14,829 nucleotides of DNA. Origin: Thermoplasmata archaeon (GTDB lineage Archaea; Thermoplasmatota; Thermoplasmata; Thermoplasmatales; Aciduliprofundaceae). The first letter of the stretch is position 1. Every line of letters begins with the position of its first letter. The translations under genes and the position numbers were made by a program. The stretch covers positions 1-14,829 of the forward strand of contig JAGGTO010000140.1 in the NCBI GenBank assembly GCA_021163705.1, in the 5' to 3' direction. This document shows, in pieces, positions 6,330 through 13,216 of the stretch. The notes below the pieces were generated by a model. The model saw only the letters and a list, made by a program, of their open reading frames with translations. It had not been told where the DNA came from and made no database searches.

Positions 6330-7375
6330 CGGGATATCACCCTTATGATATTCTCAACTGATTGGAGTGCATTGTAATTTCCTTTAAAACCCTCATAGTA
6401 TTTTGACCTTTCTATAAGTTCCTTCAAGTTGAAGCTATCCTGGGAATCATATCCCGCGATTTTTCTTTTTTCAAGATATTTTGCAAGGTACTCCTGCTCA
6501 GGTTGGCCGGGGGTGGGTATAAACATGGCTTTTCCACCAACAACATAGAGGTCCATTATCGTGGAGTATCCTGATCTAGATATTATGAGCTTGCTTCTGT
6601 TCATTAACTCCTCTCTTTTTTTCAAAGGAAGATAATAATATACATTTTTTCTTTTCTTTCCGCCGTTCTCAGGTCTTCCCAGAGTGACTACTACATTTCC
6701 ATCAAGGGAATCCATCTGCTCCATAACCATATTTTCAAATAAGGTTCTCTGTGGCTCGGGACCGGAGATGGAGATTAGAATATCAATATCCCTCTCCATA
6801 TCCCTCCTTTGAAAAGAGGAAAGGGGGCCTATATACTCTATCTTCTCTTTGGGGATCCAGCTTATCCCATGTGACATCTCTCCCGTAAGAGAGTTATTTT
6901 TGAAATCGGGTACCAGAATCTTTGTGAAGTATTTTGCCATATATGCATTGTAAAACATGCTAAGATCCTTCAGAAATTTGGTAGGAAGCATAAATCTCAA
7001 CTGATGTATTATCAAAAAAGATGGCTTATCCACATGAAATATATCAAAGCGACTATCTGAAATAATCAAATCAAAACTCTCTTCCTCATGAATTTTAAGA
7101 AAATTTTTGTGACTACTTATCAAGCTTCTCACAATTTTATTGGATTTTGCAAAAAAGTAAGGTATGAACTGGTGAGCCTTAGGAGGATACTTTATTGGAA
7201 AATCTTCTAGCTCATATGCCTTCAGATTCGGAAACTCTTTTTTGAGCAGAGTCAATGCTCTATTATGTGATATTATCACAATATCGAATCCCTCCTCCTC
7301 CAGTTTTTTTATCACGGGGATACTTCGGGTGGCATGTCCGAGACCTAGTGAACATACACCAAATGCAATTTTCAC
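6320..7375 (-). CDS. MJ1255-type glycosyltransferase (MurG/GT28-like)
   Basis: A GT-B-fold glycosyltransferase, predicted to move a sugar from a nucleotide-sugar to a lipid or glycan acceptor at the inner face of the membrane. In this numbering: the N-terminal G7-V-C-S-L-G-L-G-H14-A-T-R acceptor-side loop, and the C-terminal donor-binding S266-R-S-G-Y-S-T followed by P287-T-P-G-Q-P-E-Q-E, as in MurG-like enzymes. No membrane helix is present. I chose GTG at 7373-7375 over a TTG two codons earlier. The resulting MKIAFGVCSLGLGHATR fits the family's usual beginning, and a TATA-like block is centred about 25 nt upstream, giving a leaderless mRNA. The gene overlaps the UPF0104 gene by 10 nt. The exact donor and acceptor cannot be read from the sequence. 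Confidence 0.88.
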   Translation of the reverse strand: MKIAFGVCSLGLGHATRSIPVIKKLEEEGFDIVIISHNRALTLLKKEFPNLKAYELEDFPIKYPPKAHQFIPYFFAKSNKIVRSLISSHKNFLKIHEEESFDLIISDSRFDIFHVDKPSFLIIHQLRFMLPTKFLKDLSMFYNAYMAKYFTKILVPDFKNNSLTGEMSHGISWIPKEKIEYIGPLSSFQRRDMERDIDILISISGPEPQRTLFENMVMEQMDSLDGNVVVTLGRPENGGKKRKNVYYYLPLKKREELMNRSKLIISRSGYSTIMDLYVVGGKAMFIPTPGQPEQEYLAKYLEKRKIAGYDSQDSFNLKELIERSKYYEGFKGNYNALQSVENIIRVISRWT

Positions 7376-7391
7376 AGTCAAGGTGAAAAAA

Positions 7392-7406
7392 TATAGATAT
7401 TAAAAG
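7392..7406 (-). promoter_or_regulatory. TATA-like box of the glycosyltransferase gene
   Basis: The minus strand reads gcttttaatatcta here. The centre of the ttttaatat part is about 25 nt before the GTG at 7375, and no ribosome site lies between. This suggests that the glycosyltransferase, UPF0104 and DUF2070 unit has its own promoter separate from the protease gene. Confidence 0.5.
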
Positions 7407-7422
7407 CTTTCTTTGAAAAAAC

Positions 7423-7860
7423 TTATAACCTATCTATATTTTCGTACTTTTCCTCTTTCAGTATTTGAATTAGTTTATCTCCAGCAGCTTTGACTTCTTC
7501 GCTCAAACCTACTCCAAATTCCATGCTTTTAGGCTGTATTCCTATAAGCAAACATCTTTTTACATATTCCTCAATATACTCCATAAAGAAGGAGAGAGGC
7601 ATACCATGCGTGCTGAAAGCCACCTTGGGAATCTTCTCAGCGGGAACTATTCTAATCTCCCCTGGGGGTAAGTTCATAAGGGCTGCATCCACCATAATTA
7701 AGATATCAGGTTTTAAATTCTTTATCTCGGAGGTAAAATCCTCGGGAACCTGACCTGCGACTATTACCTTCCACCCAACTTTTCTGAAATTTCTGGCCAC
7801 ATATATGCCTATGGCATCATCACCTCGCAATTCATTGCCTATACCCATCAATACTTTCAT
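7423..7860 (-). CDS. hycI: Hydrogenase maturation protease, HycI type (peptidase family M52)
   Basis: A nickel-dependent endopeptidase that removes the C-terminal tail of a [NiFe]-hydrogenase large subunit after metal insertion. The 145 residues match the family (140-160). Visible: G6-I-G-N-E-L-R-G-D-D15 at the N-terminus, V57-D58-A, and S83-T-H85-G. D15, D58 and H85 correspond to the nickel-sensing ligands of E. coli HycI (aligned from memory). The S83-T-H-G-M-P-L-S and I106-G-I-Q-P-K-S-M-E-F segments point to the HycI branch, which serves group 4 membrane-bound hydrogenases. The start is ATG at 7858-7860 with a TATA box about 25 nt upstream and no ribosome site. No hydrogenase subunit or hyp gene is in the window, so its target must be encoded elsewhere. 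Confidence 0.9.
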   Translation of the reverse strand: MKVLMGIGNELRGDDAIGIYVARNFRKVGWKVIVAGQVPEDFTSEIKNLKPDILIMVDAALMNLPPGEIRIVPAEKIPKVAFSTHGMPLSFFMEYIEEYVKRCLLIGIQPKSMEFGVGLSEEVKAAGDKLIQILKEEKYENIDRL

Positions 7861-7880
7861 GCTTGGGTATATGTTAAAAA

Positions 7881-7890
7881 GATTTAAAAT
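7881..7890 (-). promoter_or_regulatory. TATA box of the maturation protease gene
   Basis: The minus strand reads attttaaatc, centred about 25 nt before the ATG at 7860, in an A/T-rich gap. It fits a leaderless mRNA for the protease gene. Confidence 0.55.
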
Positions 7891-7913
7891 ATTTTTAAAA
7901 GATAAAAGAAAAA

Positions 7914-9143
7914 TTAGGAGGTGGGAATAGTGACTTTTCCCTTAACCGCGCTGGCAGCCGCAATGACAGGAGATACCAGATACAGCTTTCCAGGTCCCTG
8001 CTTTCCAGGATAATTGCGATTGGTAGTGCTTAAAAATATCTCATCGCCTATTAGACCTGCCATACCTTCAGCACAACCTCCACATCCCGGATTTGTAAGC
8101 ACTGCACCTGCATCTGCAAATATCTCCCATATGCCCTCTCGAATTATACGCAGCCATACCTCTCTGGTTGTGGGCGTGATTGTGAGAGGCACCTTAACCT
8201 TCTTTCCCTTGAGAACCTTTGCTGCCGCAACCAAATCCTCATATCTACCATTTGTGCATGAGCCGATAAATGCACCATCTATCTCCATACCTTCAAAATC
8301 GCTCACAGGATGCACATTGCATGGATTTGGCGGTGCCGCCATAAGCGGTTCGAGCTTGTTCACATCGATATGTATTTCATCAACATACTCTGCATCTTTA
8401 TCTGCCGTTATGGGTTTGAAATTTACGCCCTTCTCTTCGTAGAATTTTCTGAGCTTCTCATCCATGGGCAGAAAGCCTATTATTCCTCCCATCTCTGTGG
8501 TCTGGGATGCAAGGGTAATGCGGCCATCCATACTCAGATTGCTTATGGCATTCCCTTCATACTCTATAGCCCTGCCTAAAGCTCCCGCAGGACCCAGTTC
8601 GCGCATAACAGCGAAGGTCAAATCCCTGGCTACAGTAGGCCAGGAGTAATTTCCCTCCACAATAACCTTCATGCTGGTGGGCACCTCGAACCATGTTTTT
8701 CCTGTTTTGAAGGCGAATGCTATATCCTTATCTCCCATACCCTGGCCGAAAACCCCTACAGCACCCAGAATATTATAATGCGAATCCGTACCCACCGCAG
8801 TCATTCCAGGCTTTACAACTCCCTTGTCTATAAGAACATGCGTTCCAATTCCCTGATTTATGTCGAATACTCTTATCCCATTTTCCTTGGCGAATTTTCT
8901 GCATATGTCCTGAGCCAGGGCATATTTCAGAGTTTTGGCAGGAACGCTCAGATCGAAGGTGAAGAAGGTACTCTCCTTTTTTGCCACATAGTTCCCCGAG
9001 AAATGCTTTTTCAGATGCTTCACCACATTAGGTCCTCCAAATTCTCTTGCGGTTATTATGTCCAGCTCGATCCATACAATCTCTCCAGCTCTCACCTTCT
9101 GGGGAGAGTGCATTTGAAGAATTTTTTCAACTATGGTAGCCAT
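7914..9143 (-). CDS. LeuC/homoaconitase-type aconitase-superfamily large subunit, substrate unclear
   Basis: The Fe-S large subunit of a two-part hydro-lyase (3-isopropylmalate, homoaconitate or related 2-hydroxyacid isomerase). The 409 residues cover the full family length (about 415-425). The cluster ligands are present: G295-S-C296-T-N-G-R and P352-G-C354-G-G-C357. Also present are G118-T-D-S-H122, T216-E-M-G-G and G133-Q-G-M-G-D. Odd points: the box usually read as D-H-x-V-P is D64-L-S-V-P, so the active-site His next to the Asp is missing. The usual G-I-C-H motif is G98-I-G-T-H. The required small subunit (LeuD type) is not adjacent. I chose ATG at 9141-9143; a reading frame from 9194 adds 17 hydrophobic residues that lack family support. 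It follows the D-2-hydroxyacid dehydrogenase by 47 nt. Leucine biosynthesis is only one possibility. Confidence 0.85.
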   Translation of the reverse strand: MATIVEKILQMHSPQKVRAGEIVWIELDIITAREFGGPNVVKHLKKHFSGNYVAKKESTFFTFDLSVPAKTLKYALAQDICRKFAKENGIRVFDINQGIGTHVLIDKGVVKPGMTAVGTDSHYNILGAVGVFGQGMGDKDIAFAFKTGKTWFEVPTSMKVIVEGNYSWPTVARDLTFAVMRELGPAGALGRAIEYEGNAISNLSMDGRITLASQTTEMGGIIGFLPMDEKLRKFYEEKGVNFKPITADKDAEYVDEIHIDVNKLEPLMAAPPNPCNVHPVSDFEGMEIDGAFIGSCTNGRYEDLVAAAKVLKGKKVKVPLTITPTTREVWLRIIREGIWEIFADAGAVLTNPGCGGCAEGMAGLIGDEIFLSTTNRNYPGKQGPGKLYLVSPVIAAASAVKGKVTIPTS

Positions 9144-9190
9144 AGATACAGTAAAGAAGGAAAGATAGATAAGAATTTTGCTCTCAAAGC

Positions 9191-10123
9191 TCAAAGATAG
9201 TCATCTCTATTCACCACATTTCTTGGCTTACCCTCATAAAAGAGTTTCACATTCTCTGCTGCATGTCTAATAAGATCCTCCCAGAAATTCTCGTATACCC
9301 CTCCACAGTGTGGAGTCATTAAAACATTGGGTAGCTTTTCAAATGGATACTCCTGTTTGAATTCATCACCGTAATGCCACCAGGTATCGAGGGCTGCGGT
9401 AAATTGAGGATTCTCTTTAAGATGCTCAAAGAGGTCCTTTTCCACAATTATTTTTCCCCTTGCCACATTTACCAGAATTGCATCTTTCTTCATCAGCTTC
9501 AACTTCTCCCTATTTATCAATCCCCTTGTTTCCTTTGTGAGAGGAAGGGCAAGAACAACTATATCGGCCTGGGATAGAAGATAATCTAAATCGCCCATAT
9601 CTCCCACAAAATCAATATTTTCGCGAGTTCTCCCGCTTCTCGAGATGCCCATTATTTTTGGAGAAAAGCATTTGAGCAATCTTATAAGTGAAGTTCCAAC
9701 ATTTCCTAACCCGATAATGCCCACAGTTTTATCTCTCAGCAATCTGCTTTCAATCATCTGTGGAAACTTTCCCTTTTTCATCTCCTCGTATCTGTAAACA
9801 TATTTTTTGAGTGCAACCAGAATATGAGTCAGAGCTAGCTCTGCTACGGCCACAGCATTTGCACCAGCATTACTGCATACAATCACATGCTCTGGAATTT
9901 TGTCAAAGTGGAGATGATTAACTCCCGCACTTAAGGTTTGAATCATTTTCAGATTTTTCAATTTGGGCAGAAGTCTTTCTACATCTTTCCATCCTGCCGC
10001 TATGAAAACTTCCACCTCCTTTATAAATTCATCCTCAGCCTCCTCAATACATTTTACCTCAAAACCCCTCAAAAGCTCTTGGAACAGGGAGCGATATTCA
10101 CATACATTGATAAGAACCTTCAT
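9191..10123 (-). CDS. D-isomer-specific 2-hydroxyacid dehydrogenase
   Basis: An NAD(P)-dependent enzyme that interconverts a 2-oxoacid and a D-2-hydroxyacid (glyoxylate reductase, D-lactate or phosphoglycerate dehydrogenase relatives). The 310 residues fit the family. Seen: the Rossmann loop G138-L-G-N-V-G143, catalytic R222 in N-V-A-R-G, D246 in A-L-D-T, and H272 in T-P-H-C-G-G. The Glu of the usual Arg-Glu-His triad is not at its standard place: the segment is A-L-D-T-W-W-H-Y-G-D-E254, so E254 may substitute. I chose ATG at 10121-10123 because a TATA box lies about 28 nt upstream; an ATG at 10141 would sit inside the promoter. No C-terminal ACT domain is present, which argues against a regulated SerA. 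The LeuC-like gene 47 nt downstream suggests a shared route. Substrate unknown. Confidence 0.88.
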   Translation of the reverse strand: MKVLINVCEYRSLFQELLRGFEVKCIEEAEDEFIKEVEVFIAAGWKDVERLLPKLKNLKMIQTLSAGVNHLHFDKIPEHVIVCSNAGANAVAVAELALTHILVALKKYVYRYEEMKKGKFPQMIESRLLRDKTVGIIGLGNVGTSLIRLLKCFSPKIMGISRSGRTRENIDFVGDMGDLDYLLSQADIVVLALPLTKETRGLINREKLKLMKKDAILVNVARGKIIVEKDLFEHLKENPQFTAALDTWWHYGDEFKQEYPFEKLPNVLMTPHCGGVYENFWEDLIRHAAENVKLFYEGKPRNVVNRDDYL

Positions 10124-10145
10124 GTTTTCTCTATGATACATCTGG

Positions 10146-10156
10146 GAATATAAATC
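10146..10156 (-). promoter_or_regulatory. TATA box of the 2-hydroxyacid dehydrogenase gene
   Basis: The minus strand reads gatttatattc, centred 28 nt before the ATG at 10123. It implies a leaderless transcript, and this promoter may drive the dehydrogenase and LeuC-like genes together. Confidence 0.55.
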
Positions 10157-10168
10157 TTCTTGATGCCT

Positions 10169-10209
10169 AAAAAATTATAAGCTATTAGAAGATAATCCTC
10201 CCGGGTGAT
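10169..10209 (+). promoter_or_regulatory. TATA-like box and ribosome site of mtnA
   Basis: An A/T block (taaaaaattataag, about 10168-10181) would place transcription start near 10200. GGTGAT (10204-10209) then lies 3 nt before the TTG start at 10213. This ribosome site is what supports the TTG start over the internal ATG at 10246. Confidence 0.5.
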
Positions 10210-10212
10210 AGC

Positions 10213-11217
10213 TTGAGGATAAAAATCGGTGATGAATTCAGAGAGATGCGTGCTGTGTGGTTTGAGGATGGAATCGTTAAACTTATAGACCAGAGAAAAC
10301 TGCCGCTGCATTTTGAAATCTTCGAGGCATCCACACCTGAAGATGTGGCCTTCGCCATAAAGGAGATGGTGGTTCGTGGCGCCCCCGCCATAGGCATAAC
10401 CGCCGCCTATGGGATGGCGCAGGGATGGTTGCAGAGAAGAAATATGGATGAGGTCTTTGAAATCCTTAAAAACACCAGGCCTACAGCACACGATTTATTC
10501 TACGCACTGAATTTTATGAGGGAGGGGATTTCCAGAGGTGGGGATGCGGTTAAACTTGCAGAGGAGTATGCTGAAAGTATCATCGAAAAATGCAGAAAAA
10601 TCGGTGAGAATGGAGAAAAGTTGATAAAAGATGGTTATCGCATTCTCACACACTGCAATGCTGGTGCTCTTGCTGTAGGAGACTGGGGCACTGCAACAGC
10701 GCCCATAAGAATGGCTTATCGAAATGGGAAGAAGATTTTTGTATGGGTGGATGAAACTCGCCCAAGGCTACAGGGAGCAAGGCTTACAGCATGGGAGATG
10801 CAGCAGGAGGGGATAGAGCACGCAATCATAGCGGACAACGCCGCAGGTTATTTCATGCGAAAAGGAGGGGTGGATATGGTTATTGTGGGTGCCGATAGAA
10901 TTGCCAGCAATGGAGATGTTGCCAATAAAATCGGCACATATGAGAAGGCTGTAGTTGCACATGAGAATGGCATACCCTTCTATGTGGCTGCACCCATAAG
11001 CACATTTGATTTCTCCCTCAGCAGCGGAGATGATATACCTATCGAGGAGAGAAGCGAGGATGAGGTTCTATTCTGTAGAGAATGTCGCATAGCACCTCAT
11101 GGCTCAAGAGCTAGAAATCCCGCATTCGATGTCACACCTGCAAAATACATAACGGGAATCATCACGGAAATAGGGGTATTTAAACCCAGTGAAGTAGAAA
11201 AGCTGAAAAAATTATGA
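10213..11217 (+). CDS. mtnA: S-methyl-5-thioribose-1-phosphate isomerase (MtnA, eIF2B-like fold)
   Basis: A cytosolic enzyme of methionine salvage that turns methylthioribose-1-phosphate into methylthioribulose-1-phosphate, recycling the methylthioadenosine left from SAM-dependent reactions. The 334 residues are a usual length. Signatures: R55-G-A-P-A-I-G, T147-H-C148-N-A-G-A-L-A with the catalytic Cys, G156-D-W-G-T-A-T-A-P-I, V179-D-E-T-R-P-R-L-Q-G-A-R, G226-A-D228-R-I with the catalytic Asp, and A259-A-P-I-S-T-F-D. Archaea also have a ribose-1,5-bisphosphate isomerase and eIF2B paralogues in the same superfamily, but the E-T-R-P-R-L-Q-G-A-R and G-D-W-G-T-A-T motifs favour MtnA. The start is TTG with GGTGAT just upstream; an ATG 11 codons later (10246) is the alternative. 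Its last 6 nt overlap the convergent glmM gene. Confidence 0.92.
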   Translation: MRIKIGDEFREMRAVWFEDGIVKLIDQRKLPLHFEIFEASTPEDVAFAIKEMVVRGAPAIGITAAYGMAQGWLQRRNMDEVFEILKNTRPTAHDLFYALNFMREGISRGGDAVKLAEEYAESIIEKCRKIGENGEKLIKDGYRILTHCNAGALAVGDWGTATAPIRMAYRNGKKIFVWVDETRPRLQGARLTAWEMQQEGIEHAIIADNAAGYFMRKGGVDMVIVGADRIASNGDVANKIGTYEKAVVAHENGIPFYVAAPISTFDFSLSSGDDIPIEERSEDEVLFCRECRIAPHGSRARNPAFDVTPAKYITGIITEIGVFKPSEVEKLKKL

Positions 11218-12567
11218 TATATCCTTTATTATTTTTTCCAGCATCTTTCTGTATTTCTCCATGATTTCGTGCAACTTTTCCTCAGATTTCGCTTCTGCAT
11301 ATATACGATAAATCGGCTCAGTACCCGATGGGCGAATGAGAACCCACCAATCCTCATGCATGATCTTCACACCGTCCATGGTGTTAATCCTCTCATTCTT
11401 GAGCTTCTCCTTTAATTTTTCAAGCACTGCTGCCTTTTTACTGTTATCGCATTTCACACTTATTTTCCCTTGATAATAAGAGGGGAGTTCATTGATAAGC
11501 GTGCTCAATTTTTTACCGCTCTCAGCCATTATCTCCAGAATCTTTGCCAGGGCCATGGCACCATCTCTGCAGTACTGATGCTCAGGGAAAATCAACCCCC
11601 CATTTTCCTCGCCACCGAAAATTGCGTGCTCCTCGATCATTCTTCTGGCCACGATGGGCGCTCCAACTCTTGTGTATATTACCTCTCCGCCGTATTTTTT
11701 CACCACCTCTTCAAAGGCCATAGATGTGCTCACCGGAGTTACAAATTTTCCCCCATTCTTTTTTGCAATCTCTCTGGCCACAAGAGTGAGGGTTTTATCT
11801 CCATGTATGAACCTTCCATTCTCATCCACAAATATTGCACGGTCTGCATCACCATCATGTGCCACACCGAGATCCGCACGAACATCTTTCACAAGAGCCA
11901 TAAGATCCCCAAGATTCTGAGGTTTTGGCTCACTCTCATGCCCCGGAAATGTGCCATCAGGCTGACAGTTTAGCGATATGACCCTGCAGCCAAGTTTCTC
12001 AAGAAGATACGGGGATGTGAAACATGATGCACCGTTGGCACAATCTATCACCACTGTAAATTTTCTTTCTCTTATTTTTTCCACATTAACATGCGAAAGC
12101 ACAGCCTCAATATACTCCTCATTTGCTCCATGAGCTATGGTGTATCTTCCCACATCTTTCCATGAGACTAATCTGAATCTGGAAGAGAAGAAAATTTCCT
12201 CTATTTTTTCCTCCTCATTTCTCGGTAATTCGGTGCCATCGGGGGCTATGCACTTAACTCCATTGAACTCTGGTGGATTGTGGCTTGCAGTTATGGCAAT
12301 ACCAAAATCCCCATGATTCTTTGTGTATAACTGTATTGCGGGAGTTGGAGCAATGCCAATATCAATGACATTCACACCTGTGGCAAGAAGGCCGGATATA
12401 ACTGCACTTTTCACCATGTTTCCACTCACTCTGGTATCTGAGCCTATTATCACCCAGCTACCGGGGGAAAGATATGTGCCTATGGCCAGTCCTATTTTAG
12501 CGAGAAAATCGGGCTTGAAATCCTCCCTAATTTTGCCGCGAATGCCATTGGTACCAAATAATCTCAT
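11212..12567 (-). CDS. glmM: Phosphoglucosamine mutase (GlmM-type phosphohexomutase)
   Basis: Interconverts glucosamine-6-phosphate and glucosamine-1-phosphate on the way to UDP-GlcNAc; archaeal members may also act on glucose or mannose phosphates. The 451 residues form a complete four-domain alpha-D-phosphohexomutase. Motifs in order: G5-T-N-G-I-R-G at the N-terminus, T93-A-S95-H-N-P-P with the phosphorylated Ser95, the magnesium loop D238-G-D-A-D242-R, the sugar-binding G318-G-E-E-N-G-G, and the phosphate-binding R412-P-S-G-T-E-P in the last domain. The start is ATG at 12565-12567 with a TATA box about 23 nt upstream and no ribosome site, so it is probably leaderless. The 3' end overlaps mtnA by 6 nt. 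Its product could feed the glycosyltransferase in this window and N-glycosylation of surface proteins. A phosphomannomutase role cannot be excluded from sequence. Confidence 0.9.
   Translation of the reverse strand: MRLFGTNGIRGKIREDFKPDFLAKIGLAIGTYLSPGSWVIIGSDTRVSGNMVKSAVISGLLATGVNVIDIGIAPTPAIQLYTKNHGDFGIAITASHNPPEFNGVKCIAPDGTELPRNEEEKIEEIFFSSRFRLVSWKDVGRYTIAHGANEEYIEAVLSHVNVEKIRERKFTVVIDCANGASCFTSPYLLEKLGCRVISLNCQPDGTFPGHESEPKPQNLGDLMALVKDVRADLGVAHDGDADRAIFVDENGRFIHGDKTLTLVAREIAKKNGGKFVTPVSTSMAFEEVVKKYGGEVIYTRVGAPIVARRMIEEHAIFGGEENGGLIFPEHQYCRDGAMALAKILEIMAESGKKLSTLINELPSYYQGKISVKCDNSKKAAVLEKLKEKLKNERINTMDGVKIMHEDWWVLIRPSGTEPIYRIYAEAKSEEKLHEIMEKYRKMLEKIIKDIS
11225..11237 (+). terminator. T-rich tract after mtnA (possible terminator)
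   Basis: The plus strand reads tttattatttttt directly after the mtnA stop. Archaeal RNA polymerase stops at T-rich tracts without a hairpin, so this is the natural end point. It lies inside the 3' end of glmM on the other strand. A similar T6 run for glmM is found on the minus strand at about 11205-11210, inside mtnA. Confidence 0.4.
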
Positions 12568-12583
12568 AGATGAGCATGGGTAG

Positions 12584-12595
12584 ATTTATAAAAAA
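12584..12595 (-). promoter_or_regulatory. TATA box of glmM
   Basis: The minus strand reads tttttataaatc, centred about 23 nt before the ATG at 12567. It is a strong archaeal TATA match and suggests a leaderless glmM mRNA. Confidence 0.6.
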
Positions 12596-12658
12596 TATTT
12601 GTCCTGAAGTCATAGGCAAAAATATCCATGGTGTGCAAATGAGAAAAACAACCCACAA

Positions 12659-12696
12659 ATTTTTTATAGAGGTTATATATAGCCACCACAGGTGAT
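12659..12696 (+). promoter_or_regulatory. Promoter and ribosome site of the small two-gene unit
   Basis: Two A/T boxes occur: attttttatag (12659-12669) and the near-palindrome ggttatatatagcc (12671-12684). GGTGAT (12691-12696) lies 4 nt before the GTG at 12701. The first box would start transcription near 12690, just in front of the ribosome site, and fits best. The symmetric second box would place the start at the GTG itself, or could fire toward glmM. Confidence 0.5.
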
Positions 12697-12700
12697 ATAA

Positions 12701-12868
12701 GTGGAGGAAGTACTCTGCACCATAGAGTTTCTGGAGGAGAATGGAGTTTTCATAGCCAAGCTTCAGAGTCCGTTGGGAGGGCTTAGAGAGTATAAGGGCT
12801 CTTCCTTTGATGAGGTACTGGATCAGGTGATGATTGAACTTCAGCAGGAATTTGAAGGTGTGCTGTGA
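12701..12868 (+). CDS. Small conserved-looking protein of 55 residues (HicB-like strand-helix pattern)
   Basis: A short gene that a length cut-off would miss. It begins with GTG, has GGTGAT 4 nt upstream, and its TGA overlaps the ATG of the next gene by one base (TGATG), a classic coupled pair. The product is acidic and soluble. The pattern is strand (C6-T-I-E-F), turn (E12-E-N-G), strand (V16-F-I-A-K-L), a G26-G-L-R-E-Y segment, strand, then a helix (S35-F-D-E-V-L to about F51). This resembles the short HicB-type fold (strand, E/D-G turn, strand, G, then a helix starting with S/T-x-x-E-A/V), but the similarity is weak and from memory. No hicA partner gene is seen. Function unknown; it most likely works with the downstream protein. 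Confidence 0.72.
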   Translation: MEEVLCTIEFLEENGVFIAKLQSPLGGLREYKGSSFDEVLDQVMIELQQEFEGVL

Positions 12869-13215
12869 TGCTCTCGCCCGAGGATATGGAAACCCTCCAG
12901 AAATTTGTGGGCGATAGCAAAAAACCCTGGATATGGGTGGATATGACCACCACTACAGGACCCACACGACTGGAGAACTACTTTAGAGATATGTTTGATG
13001 GAGAGGCCATTCATCACTGGTCACCCACACTCCCCGAAGGATATCTTGAAATTCATTCTAGAAAAAACATCGTGATTCACTGGGTTCTGGGAGAAGCAAA
13101 CAAAATACTCAAGCTTCAGGAAATGGAAGATGTGGATTTCGATGATATAGATGAGATGCTTTCCTCTACAATTATACAGAATAGCGTGATACGGCTCTTC
13201 TCAGAGAAATTCTGA
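12868..13215 (+). CDS. Uncharacterised 115-residue protein
   Basis: I do not recognise this family. I start it at ATG 12868-12870, which overlaps the upstream stop (TGATG); a GTG one codon earlier (12865) is also open. The product is soluble with no signal peptide. Seen: a Trp-containing strand W21-I-W-V-D followed by T27-T-T-T-G-P-T-R, a His/Trp pair H49-H50-W51, a strand E61-I-H63 to V69-I-H71-W72, and a strongly acidic run around residues 85-97. The mixture of Trp and His in short strands could form a ligand or metal site, but this is a guess. It is co-translated with the 55-residue protein. Its stop lies one base from the stop of the convergent gene. Confidence 0.82.
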   Translation: MLSPEDMETLQKFVGDSKKPWIWVDMTTTTGPTRLENYFRDMFDGEAIHHWSPTLPEGYLEIHSRKNIVIHWVLGEANKILKLQEMEDVDFDDIDEMLSSTIIQNSVIRLFSEKF

Positions 13216-13216
13216 G

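Noticed and set aside
8014..8442. Plus-strand open frame of 142 codons opposite the LeuC-like gene
   Set aside because: It is the antisense of well-conserved Fe-S motifs, with Ser/Pro-rich composition typical of a shadow frame and no promoter or ribosome site.
9144..9194. N-terminal extension of the LeuC-like protein by 17 hydrophobic residues, like a signal anchor
   Set aside because: Aconitase-family Fe-S proteins are cytosolic and begin near MATIVEKIL. The extension starts inside the upstream gene's stop region and has no ribosome site.
10120..10491. Minus-strand open frame of 123 codons over the start of mtnA and its promoter region
   Set aside because: It overlaps mtnA antisense and crosses the divergent promoters of mtnA and the dehydrogenase. 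The product has no domain pattern.
11470..11973. Plus-strand open frame of 167 codons opposite glmM
   Set aside because: It is antisense to the conserved metal and sugar loops of the mutase and has no recognisable features or expression signals.
12565..12631. A 21-codon minus-strand ORF just upstream of glmM, ending over its ATG
   Set aside because: It spans the glmM TATA box, has no ribosome site, and its composition only reflects A/T-rich promoter DNA.
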